NCBI GenBank assembly: GCA_948144175.1
Contig: CANXME010002486.1
Location: forward strand, 3,720,001-3,784,000
DNA length: 64,000 nucleotides
DNA from: Closterium sp. NIES-65
Lineage: Eukaryota > Streptophyta > Zygnematophyceae > Desmidiales > Closteriaceae
Direction: 5' to 3'
Within the stretch, counting starts at the first letter, position 1. Every line of letters begins with the position of its first letter. Positions 36,201 through 55,714 of the stretch are shown here, piece after piece. Position numbers and translations under genes: made by a program. The notes beneath the pieces were generated by a model, which made no database searches, was not told the origin of the DNA, and saw nothing but the letters and a program-made list of their open reading frames with translations.

Positions 36201-37809
36201 TCCTGAGGGAGACCCGGATGCACTAGACATCCCGACTCCGCGCTCTTACGCGGAGGCCGTAGAGGGTCCCTACTCGTCTCAGTGGCAGGCAGCTATGGAT
36301 GCAGAGATGGCTTCCTTGAAGTCCACAGGCACCTACGTTGACGCAGTTCCCCCTCCTGGGGCGAACATCGTCAGTGGCATGTGGATCTTCAGGGTGAAGC
36401 GGCCGCCGGGCTCTCCGCCTGTCTTCAAGGCGCGGTACGTTGCTCGTGGCTTCAGTCAGCGGCAGGGAGTCGACTACTTTTAGACCTTCTCTCCCACCCC
36501 AAAGATGACCACTCTTCGGGTGCTGCTGCACATAGCCGCTCAGCGCGACTACGAGCTTCACTCTCTCGACTTCAGCACTGCGTTCCTGCATGGTAGCCTG
36601 CACGAGGAGATCAGGCTGCGCCGTCCACCTGGCTTCACTGGGACTTTCCCTCCTGGCACCCAGTGGAGCCTCCGTCGGCCAGTCTACGGTCTCTGCCAGG
36701 CACCGCGTGAGTGGCACGACACACTGAGGACTACGCTTGCGGCTCTTGGGTTTGCTCCTTCTACTGCTGACCCGTCGTTGTTTCTGCGCACCGACACTTC
36801 TCTGCCGCCGTTCTACATCCTCGTGTACGTCGACGACTTGGTCTTTGCCACAGCGGACACTGCTGGACTCGCCCACGTGAAGTCCGAGCTGCTGAAGAGA
36901 CACACGTGCACAGACCTGGGTGAACTGCGCAGCTACCTTGGCTTGCAGATCACTCGGGACAGAGCACGCCGCACCATTACCTTGACTCAGTCACACATGG
37001 TGCAGCAGGTCCTTTAGCGCTTCGGCTTCACGTACTCCTCGCCTCAGGCCACTCCTCTGTCTACTCGCCACTCGCTCTCAGCTCTGCCTTCGGATGAGTC
37101 CGTAGAGTCGAGTGGCCCGTACCCAGAGCTTGTTGGCTGCCTCATGTACCTGATGACCTGCACACGACCTGACCTTGCATACCCTCTGAGCATTCTTGCA
37201 CGCTATGTTGCTCCTGGGAGACACCGACCAGAGCACATGGCTGCAGCGAAGAGGGTGTTGCGCTACCTGTGCAGTACGTCGGGCATGGGGCTAGTGCTTG
37301 GAGGGCGGAGTCCAGTGGTCCTTACAGGGCACGCGGACGCTTCTTGGGCTGACGACCAGGCTACGCAGGAGTCGTCACAGGGTTACACCTTCAGCCTTGG
37401 TTCCGGCTCTGTCTCGTGGCGGGCTACTCGCTCGTCTTCGGTTCTCAGCTCCAGTTGTGAGGCTGAGATCTACGCTGCGGCCATGGCTGCACAGGAGCTT
37501 CGCTGGCTCACCTACCTGCTAACTGACCTTGGAGAGCCGCCTCGTTCTCCTCCAGTGTTGTACGTAGACAACAAGGCCATGCTGGCCTTGTGTCGAGAGC
37601 AGCGTCTGGAGCACAGAACGAAGCACATTGCTCTTCGCTACTTCCTTGCTCGTGAGCTGCAGCAGCGTGGACAGTTGCGGCTTGCGTACGTGGCCTCTGA
37701 GGCCAACACTGCTGATGTGTTCACCAAGGCACTCGCGCCTTGTGACCATCAGCGCCTCTGCACCCAGCTGGGTCTTGTGCCTGTCTTGCCTTACTTGCTC
37801 TCCTCTTGA
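33211..37809 (+). pseudogene. Element D protease, integrase, RT and RNase H (broken)
   Basis: A first piece of about 1090 residues holds protease (FTLDSGASRSFF), GAG-pre-integrase (HETLLWHHRMGHPSLPRL) and the integrase catalytic core (MDVWGP, HSDRGGEFSSG, PQQNGIAERRIG). It continues into an EPGGA-like repeat linker and the start of RT (KARYVARGFSQRQ). RT (YVDDLVFATAD) and RNase H (ADASWADD, ADVFTKALAPCDHQ) follow in later pieces, ending at 37809 shortly before the 3' LTR. The order is exactly that of Ty1/copia (integrase before RT). Confidence 0.88.
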
Positions 37810-38712
37810 CTGTACTTGTACTGTGACATATATATACCTGCTCTTGCTTGTCTAGTTTTATATATATATATGTCTGTACTCCTGCATGTGAACTGGCCTC
37901 TGGCCCTGCTCTTGTGCTCGGACTGTGTGGTGACGTTGTGATCCACCCTGAGCTTGCTCTGCTTTGCTTTACTTGACTGGTCTTGTGACCCCTTGTTCTC
38001 CCCCACTTTGCCTATGGGGGTGTGTCAGATTTATATGACATAGTTGCTGTAGGCTATAGTGGGGTAGCACATATGGGGTACAGGGTTTCTAGGGTTGTAT
38101 TTGTACCCAATCTTTCCTTAGTCATTTCATTCCTGTTCACTTGTTTCACAGGCGGGGCCGTCGAAGCAGGGCGGCGGGGCCGTCGAAGCTGGGCGGCGGG
38201 GCCGTCGAAGCAGGGCGGCGGGGCCGTCGAAGCAGGGCGGCGGGGCCGCTTAGCAGAGGGCGGCGGGGCCGCAAAGGAAGGGCGGCGGGGCCACGAAGTG
38301 CAGGGCGGCGGGGCCGCAAAGCGTAGGGCGGCAGGGCCGCGAAGTGCAAGGCGGCGGGGCCGCAAAGGAAGGGCGGCGGGGCCGCGAAGTGCAGGGCGGC
38401 AGGGCCGCGAAGCGTAGGGCGGCAGGGCCGCTAGGGGAGAGAAGGCCGCTAGGGCGGCTCGGTAAGTGAATAGCCCGAAGCGCGACTCGGGATGAGTGCG
38501 CTTCGGGCAGTAAAAAAAAAAGTCGAAGTGGTGGGCCCTAGTCGCAGTTCCCACAGGGGAACCTGCTCGATACCATGAGAAGATTTGAACGAGAATGGAA
38601 TGACTATGAACGAAGTGAGTACAAATAGGAAACCCTAATTGGGTTTAACCCCCTATGGGATACCCCACTATAGCCTACACAAATAAGTAAGCTATAATGT
38701 TCTGACAGAATG

Positions 38713-39025
38713 TACTTGTGCTGGTATGTGAGAACAAGTAATTGATTAAAGCAAAGAGCATACAGGAATATATAGGAAAGATAGATTACAGGAAGCGGTT
38801 ATGTTTATCGAGACGCGTAACGCTTCGACTATCGAGGCGGTTACTATTCACTGAAGCGTCGCTTGCTGTTACGTAACCTCCAGGCGGTTACAGCTCGCAA
38901 CCTTCGGTTGCGGTTTTGATGTGGTACGCGCCTTTTCGACTTCATACCCCTTTTGTTGTGCTTCAGTATCGGGTGAGGTTCGATACTACAGAAACGCACT
39001 AAGTCATGCGTTTATATTCCCAACA
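38713..39025 (-). repeat. Remainder of the element C LTR
   Basis: The part of the element C LTR beyond the B2 insertion. It ends in CCCAACA at 39019-39025, the inverted match of TGTTGGG at 23670. Read on the minus strand it has a TATATA stretch (near 38770) that would suit the LTR promoter. No other gene is seen in it. Confidence 0.7.
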
Positions 39026-40028
39026 TACTCTGAGGAGTACATTCCCTTATTAACTGTATTACATGCCTACAGTAACCACGACTATTGTTATTCTCGACAC
39101 TTACCATGTTACAGCGATCAAATGTCGTGCGGTTACTGGTCGGTCGAGAGTCACGACCGTTGACTGTCTTCGACTGTTGACCTTCGGGTGACTCTCGACC
39201 TTCCGCGTGCTCTATGTGAGCTATTGCAGTACTGGTGCAGTGCGTTGTTCTATTAAGAACTGACGCATTATGGAGAAGCCTTCGGAAATGCTTATAATAA
39301 CCTTTCGGTTATTCCAACAGTTGTCGCCGTTGTTGCCGATCTCGCCGTTGTTGCCGATCTCGCCGTTGTTGCCGATGTCGCCGTTGTCGTCATTGTCTCT
39401 AGTGTCACCGCTATTGCCGTTGTCGTCGGTGTCGCCGTTGTAAATGAATGCATTAGAAACATTCATGCATCCACATTTGTTATTGATGGTATCAAATTTA
39501 ATATGGAGAACCTTGATTCGCTGGGAAGCATGCAACGTATGATTTTGTTACCCTTTCTGACATGTTTCAGTTAATTTCACGTAGAAAAAATGCGTATGCT
39601 ACACTCCTGGATGTGCACAAAATGTGTCAAACACTCTGTCGAACGGTGTCAGAAGCCAGTAACGAGTTACAGCATTTCCCGCGCTGTCACGACGCGTCAC
39701 TTCTTTCGTTTTTGCACAGTCGACCCTGCGGAGGATCGAATGTCAACGTGGTAATAAACCTTTTCCCAACTTTTTAATGCGTTAGTGCGGCAACAATCGG
39801 TGTAGCTCGGTCGATCTTGCAAAATCGAAAGAAGGGACGCGCCCTAAGACTTCTCTCACTCCCACGACTCAATCAATCACAAGCCAAGCGTCGATGCGCA
39901 CGAGTCTCACAAACGAACTCCTGACCGTAGACCGAATCACGTCGCTCCAGTTAGCTCCACGAAATCGTCGCGTACGCTGGAAAATCAGCTCTCTCATACC
40001 TCTTCTAACGCGCCAATCAGCAGCCGCC
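39026..40028. other. Intergenic region upstream of MCM5
   Basis: Low-complexity and AT/GC-mixed DNA with no supportable gene. It contains a 13-bp inverted repeat (39142-39154 with 39188-39200) and a short GCCGTTGTTGCCGATCTC-like repeat (about 39325-39440). The last ~350 bp should hold the MCM5 promoter: an E2F-type motif at 39675 and a CCAAT within GCGCCAATCAG just before the start codon. Confidence 0.6.
39675..39682 (+). promoter_or_regulatory. E2F-type site upstream of MCM5
   Basis: TTTCCCGC matches the E2F consensus TTTSSCGC exactly, about 350 bp before the MCM5 ATG. MCM2-7 genes are well-known E2F targets at the G1/S transition in plants and animals, so the placement makes sense. A single 8-bp match could occur by chance. 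Confidence 0.5.
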
Positions 40029-50682
<10,654 letters not shown>

Positions 50683-50688
<6 letters not shown>

Positions 50689-50930
50689 CCACCGCTTCTA
50701 CTGCTGCTCTGACCACCGCTTCTACTGCTGCTCTGACCACCGCTTCTACTGCTGCTCTGACCACCGCTTCTACTGCTGCTCTGACCACCGCTTCTACTGC
50801 TGCTCTGACCACCGCTTCTACTGCTGCTCTCACCGCCGCCCTGACCGCCGGTCTCACTCTTGCTCTCACTGCTGCTCTCACTGCTGCTCTCACCGCCGCT
50901 CTCACTGTTGCTCTCACTGCTGCCATTGCA
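50683..50930. repeat. 24-bp minisatellite starting at the MCM5 stop codon
   Basis: CTGACCACCGCTTCTACTGC plus TGCT repeated about six times. The first copy overlaps the stop codon TGA at 50686-50688, and degenerate CTCACCGCCGCCCTGACCGC-like units follow. It lies in the presumed 3' UTR. Confidence 0.92.
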
Positions 50931-51556
50931 ACTCTGACTACAGTACAACCACTGGTCTAGGCTCCAGTCTCTTAATGAGTACAATAATGTACACTTTGCT
51001 GCGCTGGTTCAAAAAAAGGACCCCAATGATTTGCAACTGTTGTTGACAAAAACAAGTCAGTGTAGTTTACATGTGTTGTGCTGAGAAAGCCCTAGGATCA
51101 GGCCCTCATTGGTTTTGGGGCACGCTGGAAAATCAGTTGTCACGCAATTCTAGGCTGAAAATCAGCCAAAAACAGCCCAAAACCCCAATTTTACACTAGA
51201 ATATTACTGTAATACTACTGCAGCCACCATCCATCTTGGTCTCAAGATTCAAAACACCCTTTCTAAGCAGGGTGGGATTTCAATAACCCTGCTTCTTGGC
51301 AGGGTGGAAAGGCTACCCTGGCAAACTTAGGGCAACCCCGCAGAATTCGGCAAACAGGAAGGGTAGTCAGGGTGTTGTCCCCCCCAAGTATTCCGCACCT
51401 CGGCTGATTGATGTTTAACCCGAGGACCCGAACCCCGCACTTAACCTGTGCAACTTGAATACATTAACTTACCGGTACATTTTTTCCTACGGTATGGATC
51501 ACCTATTTATCGAATATTGCAGGTAAGCAGGGTCTTACACACAAAGCTAGAGACGA
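50931..51556. other. Intergenic gap between convergent MCM5 and PanC
   Basis: About 0.6 kb of unremarkable, more AT-rich DNA. No gene, RNA gene or repeat could be supported. It must hold the polyadenylation regions of both genes. Confidence 0.6.
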
Positions 51557-54500
51557 CTAAGCGTGAACATCAATCTCCACGTTGTCTATGAGACGCACTG
51601 ATCCGAAATGGGCTGCCACTGCAAGCACAGCGGGGCAAGTGATGTGCGAGACTGGCTCAAGACCCTCCTGCTCCACCAGCTGTCAAACCACAACATGCAC
51701 ACAGACAGCAGATTAGTTACACCAAGAATGCTCACACATGCACAGAATTATTATGATGAGAGTAATGTAGCAACTGTGCAGTGACATGCCGGCATGGTGG
51801 AGGGGCCTGGGAAGGGAGCAAGAAGCTGATGCTACCAGACAACACACACACACATCCCCGTCACCATCCCATGCTGCTTCATCGCCATCCCATGCTGCTT
51901 CATCTCCATCCCATGCTGCTTCATCTCCATCCCATGCTGCTTCATCTCCATCCCATGCTGCTTCATCTCCATCCCATCCCATGCCTACCTGCACATACTC
52001 CACTCGCCCCCCTGCCTCCTCAACCGTTTGCCTCACTCTCTCCACCACCGCGCTTGCATCTGCCGCCTGTGCGTGCCCCTCGCCTCGCTCACTCTCGCCC
52101 GCCCCGCTGTGAGCCGCCTCTACTGCTGCCTTGGCCGCCAGCAGCGCGCGGCTGATGGAGAGAGCCTGCCATGGATAGGGCCACACAGACAGGCCGCATG
52201 GCAGGGCCACACAGACAGGCCGCATGGCAGGGCCACACAGACAGGCCGCATGGCAGGGCCACACAGACAGGCCGCATGGCAGGGCCACACAGACAGGCCG
52301 CATGGCAGGGCCACACAGACAGGCCGCATGGCAGGGCCACACAGACAGGCCGCATGGCAGGGCCACACAGACAGGCCGCATGGCAGGGCCACACAGACAG
52401 GCCGCATGGCAGGGCCACACAGACAGGCCGCATGGCAGGGCCACACAGACAGGCCGCATGGCAGGGCCACACAGACAGGCCGCATGGCAGGGCCACACAG
52501 ACAGGCCGCATGGCAGGGCGGCGGGGATAGGCATGGCAGGGCGGCGGGGATAGGCATGGCAGGGCGGCGGGGATAGGCATGGCAGGGCGGCGGGGATAGG
52601 CATGGCAGGGCGGCGGGGATAGGCATGGCAGGGCGGCGGGGATAGGCCGCATGGCAGGGCGGCGGGGATAGGCATGGCAGGGCGGCGGGGATAGGCATGG
52701 CAGGGCGGCGGGGATAGGCCGCATGGCAGGGCGGCGGGGATAGGCATGGCAGGGTGGCGGGGATAGGCATGGCAGGGCGGCGGGGATAGGCCGCATGGCA
52801 GGGCGGCGGGGATAGGCATGCAGTCGGCCCATCCAGCAGTACAGGGATGGTGGAGGAGGAAGGGGGATGACGAAGGAAGGGGGTAAGAGGGTGTGTCACA
52901 TGCTTTGATACGGTTCCACAAAGTGGACTGTAGCATTATGTGGACCGAAGCATTATATGCACTGTCGCATTATGTGCACTGTAGCATTTTATGCACTGAA
53001 GCATTATAGGCACTGTCTCATCTGCTGCCTGTGCTCTGATCTGATGCGCACGTTGCGGCTGCTCATGGCCTCGAACACCATGTAGGTGCCATGGTTTCAA
53101 TACGAGGCAGCAAGTGTGTGTGAAACACCTTGATAGCAGCTCATGCCTCACCTGCTGCCTCTGCTCACCTGCTGCCTCTGCTCACCTGTTGCCTCTGCTC
53201 ACCTGTTGCCTCTGCTCACCTGTTGCCTCTGCTCACCTGTTGCCTCTGCTCACCTGCTGCCTCTGCTCACCTGTTGCCTCTGCTCACCTGCTGCCTCTGC
53301 TCACCTGCTGCCTCTGCTCACCTGTTGCCTCTGCTCACCTGTTGCCTCTGCTCACCTGCTGCCTCTGCTCACCTGTTGCCTCTGCTCACCTGCTGCCTCT
53401 GCTCACCTGCTGCCTGTGCTGCGGTGTGAGGCGCACGTTGCGGCTGCTCATGGCCAGCCCATCCACCTCACGCAGCACCGGTGCGCCCACCACCTGCACC
53501 GCCATGTCCAGATCACGCACCTGCAGGAGTCATGGGGGACCGGCGCAGCACAGCAGTCAGGGCAAGGGGGGTTGGGAAGTGATTTGCGAGTCCAGGGGGG
53601 GTAAGAGGGGAATGATGGGGAGGGGTGCGGATGGAATAATGCCATGTCAAGGTCGCGCATGTGGACCATCACAGCACACATGGGGTTGAGAGGGTGGTCA
53701 GGAGGGCACATGGGACAGCAGCAGTCATGCATGGGAATGTGGGGACGGATGGGGATGACGATGACGCCAATACACGTGGCAGTATGCACTCCTCTACTTC
53801 ACCACTTGCACTGTTCCGTGCCATGCCGCCACGCCCCCCTGCTCCGTGCCATGCCGCCATGCCCCCCCTGCTTCCCTCACTCACCATGCGCTGAATGAGG
53901 CGCCACTGCTGGTAGTCCTTCTTGCCGAACACGGCCACATCGGGCTCCACAATGTGCAGCAGCTTCACCACCACCGTTGCCACGCCGCGGAAGAACACCG
54001 GCCGCCCGCCCCCACACAGCGGCCGCTGCAGCCGCTCCACCGTCACCCACGTCTCGTGCCCTGCTGGCGCCGCTGCGCTCGCTACTGCTGGGCAATCTGC
54101 AGCGCCGCCAGGGCCGGGCACTGCTGCTGTAGGTGGCTCCGCGACGGCGTGGCGCTGGTCGGGGGGCGCGTAGAGAGGGCGCAGGTAGAGGTCCGCTGGG
54201 GCGAACACCGCTGCCACTGGCAGATCCTGAGGGGTGGGTGGCAGTTGAAAGGGAAGAGTTAGGAGCACGTCAAGGGGGTGAGGAGTGCGGACAGGAGATG
54301 AGCTCCACCAGCACAGGAGTGAACAGGAGTGAGGAAAAGATGGTGTTCCCCGGGCTTGTGTCAGGGTCGAGAGCATGGGCAAGGATGGGAACTGGCTGCC
54401 TATGGCTCCACCAGCACGCATCCAGTTGCACCGGATGGGGGTGGAGTGGAAGGAAAGAGGAGGGAGCATGGGGTTTGGAGGGCGTAACTTGAGGAACGTA

Positions 54501-54901
54501 AAATTGCGGGGATGAGCAGGAGATGAGCAGGGAGAGCAGGAGATGAGCTATGCTATTGAACGAACAAGGGAGCATGATAGGATGGGGTTCAGGAGGCGTA
54601 CCTTGAGGAGGGGCGTACCTTGAGGAGGGGCGTACCTTGAGGATGGGCGTACCTTGAGAAGAGCGAGATCACGGGCGAGGTCGCGTGGGTAAGAAAGGAG
54701 GTCTTCGTGTGGGGCGAACTGCGAGGGGTTGACATAGATGGACACAGCCACCACATCTGCGAGCGAGGCCGCCAGGCGCACGAGAGAGAGGTGGCCTTCG
54801 TGCAGATACCCCATGGTGGGCACCAGTGCCACTGTGCGCCCCTGGCAGTGCTGCTTGCGCGACCACTGCCGCATGGCTTCCTTCTCACTGATTACCTCCA
54901 T
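51557..54901 (-). CDS. panC: Pantothenate synthetase (5 exons)
   Basis: Joins pantoate and beta-alanine with ATP to make pantothenate, the CoA precursor; the plant enzyme is cytosolic, and no targeting peptide is seen here. Exons on the minus strand: 54901-54653, 54226-53885, 53520-53407, 52165-51989, 51679-51557. All phases are 0 and the total of 1005 nt gives 334 residues, against about 310 in Arabidopsis. Motifs: ATP-binding [10 protein letters not shown] (28-37, HxGH at 34-37), [38 protein letters not shown] (~183-190), the KMSKS-like loop GLAMSSRN (~218-225), and the C-terminal RLIDNVEI. The start [13 protein letters not shown] is the usual place. An Ala/Pro-rich insert at ~103-140 and a longer Ala-rich stretch in exon 4 explain the extra length. 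It converges on MCM5. Introns 1 and 3 start with donor-derived minisatellites. Confidence 0.94.
51862..51980. repeat. 21-bp minisatellite in PanC intron 4
   Basis: About five copies of CCATCCCATGCTGCTTCATC plus T within 10-130 bp of the exon 4 donor (minus strand). The unit does not include exon sequence. Confidence 0.92.
52170..52820. repeat. 26-bp and 23-bp minisatellites ending at the PanC exon 4 acceptor
   Basis: Two abutting arrays fill the end of intron 3. The first has about 13 copies of a 26-bp unit (GCCACACAGACAGGCCGCAT plus GGCAGG). The second has about 13 copies of a 23-bp unit (GCGGCGGGGATAGGCATGGC plus AGG), some with an inserted CCG. The acceptor itself (minus strand CCTATCCATGGCAG) resembles the 23-bp unit, so this may be the acceptor-side counterpart of the donor arrays. 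Very low divergence. Confidence 0.94.
53040..53085 (-). other. Echo of PanC exon 3 end
   Basis: On the minus strand, GCCATGAGCAGCCGCAACGT then GCGCATCAGATC...AGCACAGGCAGCAG copies the end of exon 3 (coding [16 protein letters not shown]). It lies in intron 3 beyond the 17-bp array. Confidence 0.75.
53148..53415 (-). repeat. 17-bp minisatellite at the PanC exon 3 donor (16 donors)
   Basis: On the minus strand the unit is GTGAGCAGAGGCAGCAG, which begins GT, ends AG and repeats the last bases of exon 3 (GGCAGCAG) plus the donor GTGAGC. The true donor is at 53406, and 15 further copies follow. C/T variation (CTGCTG or CTGTTG on the plus strand) marks individual units. Confidence 0.95.
53636..53680 (-). 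other. Echo of PanC exon 3 start
   Basis: The minus strand reads CACATGCGCGACCTTGACAT then GGCATT, encoding HMRDLDMA, as in the exon 3 start VRDLDMA. It lies about 120 bp upstream of the real acceptor, in intron 2. Confidence 0.65.
54592..54662 (-). repeat. 17-bp minisatellite at the PanC exon 1 donor (4 donors)
   Basis: On the minus strand the unit is GTACGCCCCTCCTCAAG. It begins GT, ends AG and repeats the exon 1 end CTCAAG plus the donor GTACGC. Donors lie 17 bp apart (plus-strand GTAC at 54598, 54615, 54632 and 54649). Confidence 0.95.
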
Positions 54902-55011
54902 GGCTGCGTGCGGTGGGCAATGGGAGAGATGTTCAGAGGGCAGTGGGTGCTTCAGATCACAGCATGTAAGAGGTCAGCGGGATGGGAACGAAGGTGGGAC
55001 CGGGATAACGA

Positions 55012-55130
55012 GAGTGAGGAGGGAAAGACAGCACAGACGCGAGTGAGGAGGGAAAGACAGCACAGACGCGAGTGAGGAGGGAAAGACAGCACAGACGCGA
55101 GTGAGGAGGGAAAGACAGCACAGACGCGAG
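55012..55130. repeat. 29-bp minisatellite upstream of PanC
   Basis: Four copies of a unit of GAGTGAGGAGGGAAAGACAG plus CACAGACGC, about 110-230 bp before the PanC start codon, so in its 5' UTR or promoter. Confidence 0.94.
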
Positions 55131-55134
55131 TATA

Positions 55135-55365
55135 CATGAGCAACGAGGCGAGTTACTCGCACGGACTCGGCCGAGTTACTCGTTTGGGTGGGAGTAACGA
55201 GTTTCGTTTTTAGTAAAATTTACTCGGCCGAGTCGAGTCGAGTATTACTCGCCGAGTTTTTTTTGCTCGACGAGTACTCGCTTGCTTTTAGGCGAGCATT
55301 TAGGAAACTCGCCGAGCATTTTAAGCTCGACGAGTACGAAAAAACTCGTCTCATTACCCTAACCG
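55135..55365. repeat. ACTCG/CGAGT palindrome-rich region
   Basis: Dense, overlapping copies of ACTCG and its complement, often as palindromes (ACTCGGCCGAGT, CTCGACGAG, ACTCGCCGAGT), in AT-rich DNA. It may be the subterminal repeat region of the hAT element downstream; no matching end was found after 61280, so this is a guess. Confidence 0.5.
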
Positions 55366-55424
55366 ATAACATTGCGGTTTGGATGGGTTGAAATTTTCCT
55401 CCCGCCAATTTAGCCAACCAGTTT

Positions 55425-55578
55425 TCAGATCTGATGGGATTCATATGGATCATGCATGCACCTTTCCTTCAGTTCTCCCTCCCGCCATTCCAGACAACAA
55501 CCTTTCAGATCTGATGGTTTTCATTTGGATCACGCACGTACCGTTCCCTCAGTACTCCCTCCCGTCACTTTGCCTACG
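55425..55578. repeat. Tandem ~77-bp duplication
   Basis: Two diverged copies sharing TTTCAGATCTGATGG, TTTGGATCAYGCAYG/ATATGGATCATGCATG and CTCCCTCCCG, side by side. No coding content is seen. Confidence 0.8.
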
Positions 55579-55714
55579 CGACCGCTAAGACCAAAGCACG
55601 AAACAACGTCGCCTACTATTCAAAGGGACGAGTCGTCCGCATCCGTAGGACATTGACGTAGCGTTGTAGACGCGATCGACCGTCAAACTTACCTAGACAT
55701 CGCGATACATGTTG

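Larger units (their letters stand above)
30552..38150 (+). mobile_element. Element D: plus-strand Ty1/copia inside B2
   Basis: A 7.6-kb element with 128-bp LTRs (30552-30679 and 38023-38150) that differ at about one position, and target duplication GGCGG (30547-30551 and 38151-38155) in the leader of B2. The primer site (TGGTATAGAGCGGG) follows the left LTR. The GC-rich leader (30680-31854) has GCGGCCCCGCCGCC-type units and then CCGAGCCGCCCCAGCAG units. Gag, protease, integrase, RT and RNase H follow in copia order. It is broken, with about four to five breaks, despite the near-identical LTRs. It is the youngest layer of the nest by position. Confidence 0.95.
23759..38707 (-). mobile_element. 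Element B2: minus-strand Ty1/copia interrupted by element D
   Basis: LTRs of 132 bp at 23759-23890 and 38576-38707, near-identical, with target duplication GAATG (23754-23758 and 38708-38712). The insertion is in the LTR of element C. A primer site (TGGTATCGAGCAGG on the minus strand) lies beside the right LTR. The GC-rich leader (30022-30551 continuing at 38156-38563) was itself the target of element D. Without D it is about 7.35 kb and has all copia domains in order, but it is more decayed than B1: broken, with at least five breaks. Confidence 0.93.
14907..39025 (-). mobile_element. Element C: older minus-strand copia, split by nested insertions
   Basis: Footprint of an older copia. Its surviving parts are a gag piece at 14907-15412, a gag piece plus leader at 22865-23669, one LTR part at 23670-23758 and the rest of that LTR at 38713-39025. 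The LTR has inverted ends TGTTGGG/CCCAACA, about 400 bp in total, and on the minus strand is followed by a primer site (TGGTATGAGAGCAG). Element B1 sits in its gag (TSD TGCTT) and element B2 in its LTR (TSD GAATG). The other LTR and all of pol are missing at the junction with the 13426-14906 fragment. It is the oldest member of this nest; beyond the insertions and the truncation its gag looks little decayed. Confidence 0.85.

Noticed and set aside
39894-40028. Upstream in-frame ATG as the MCM5 start
   Set aside because: The 45 extra residues are not MCM-like and the conserved plant N-terminus MSGWDEG begins at 40029. The extension could be 5' UTR that happens to be open.
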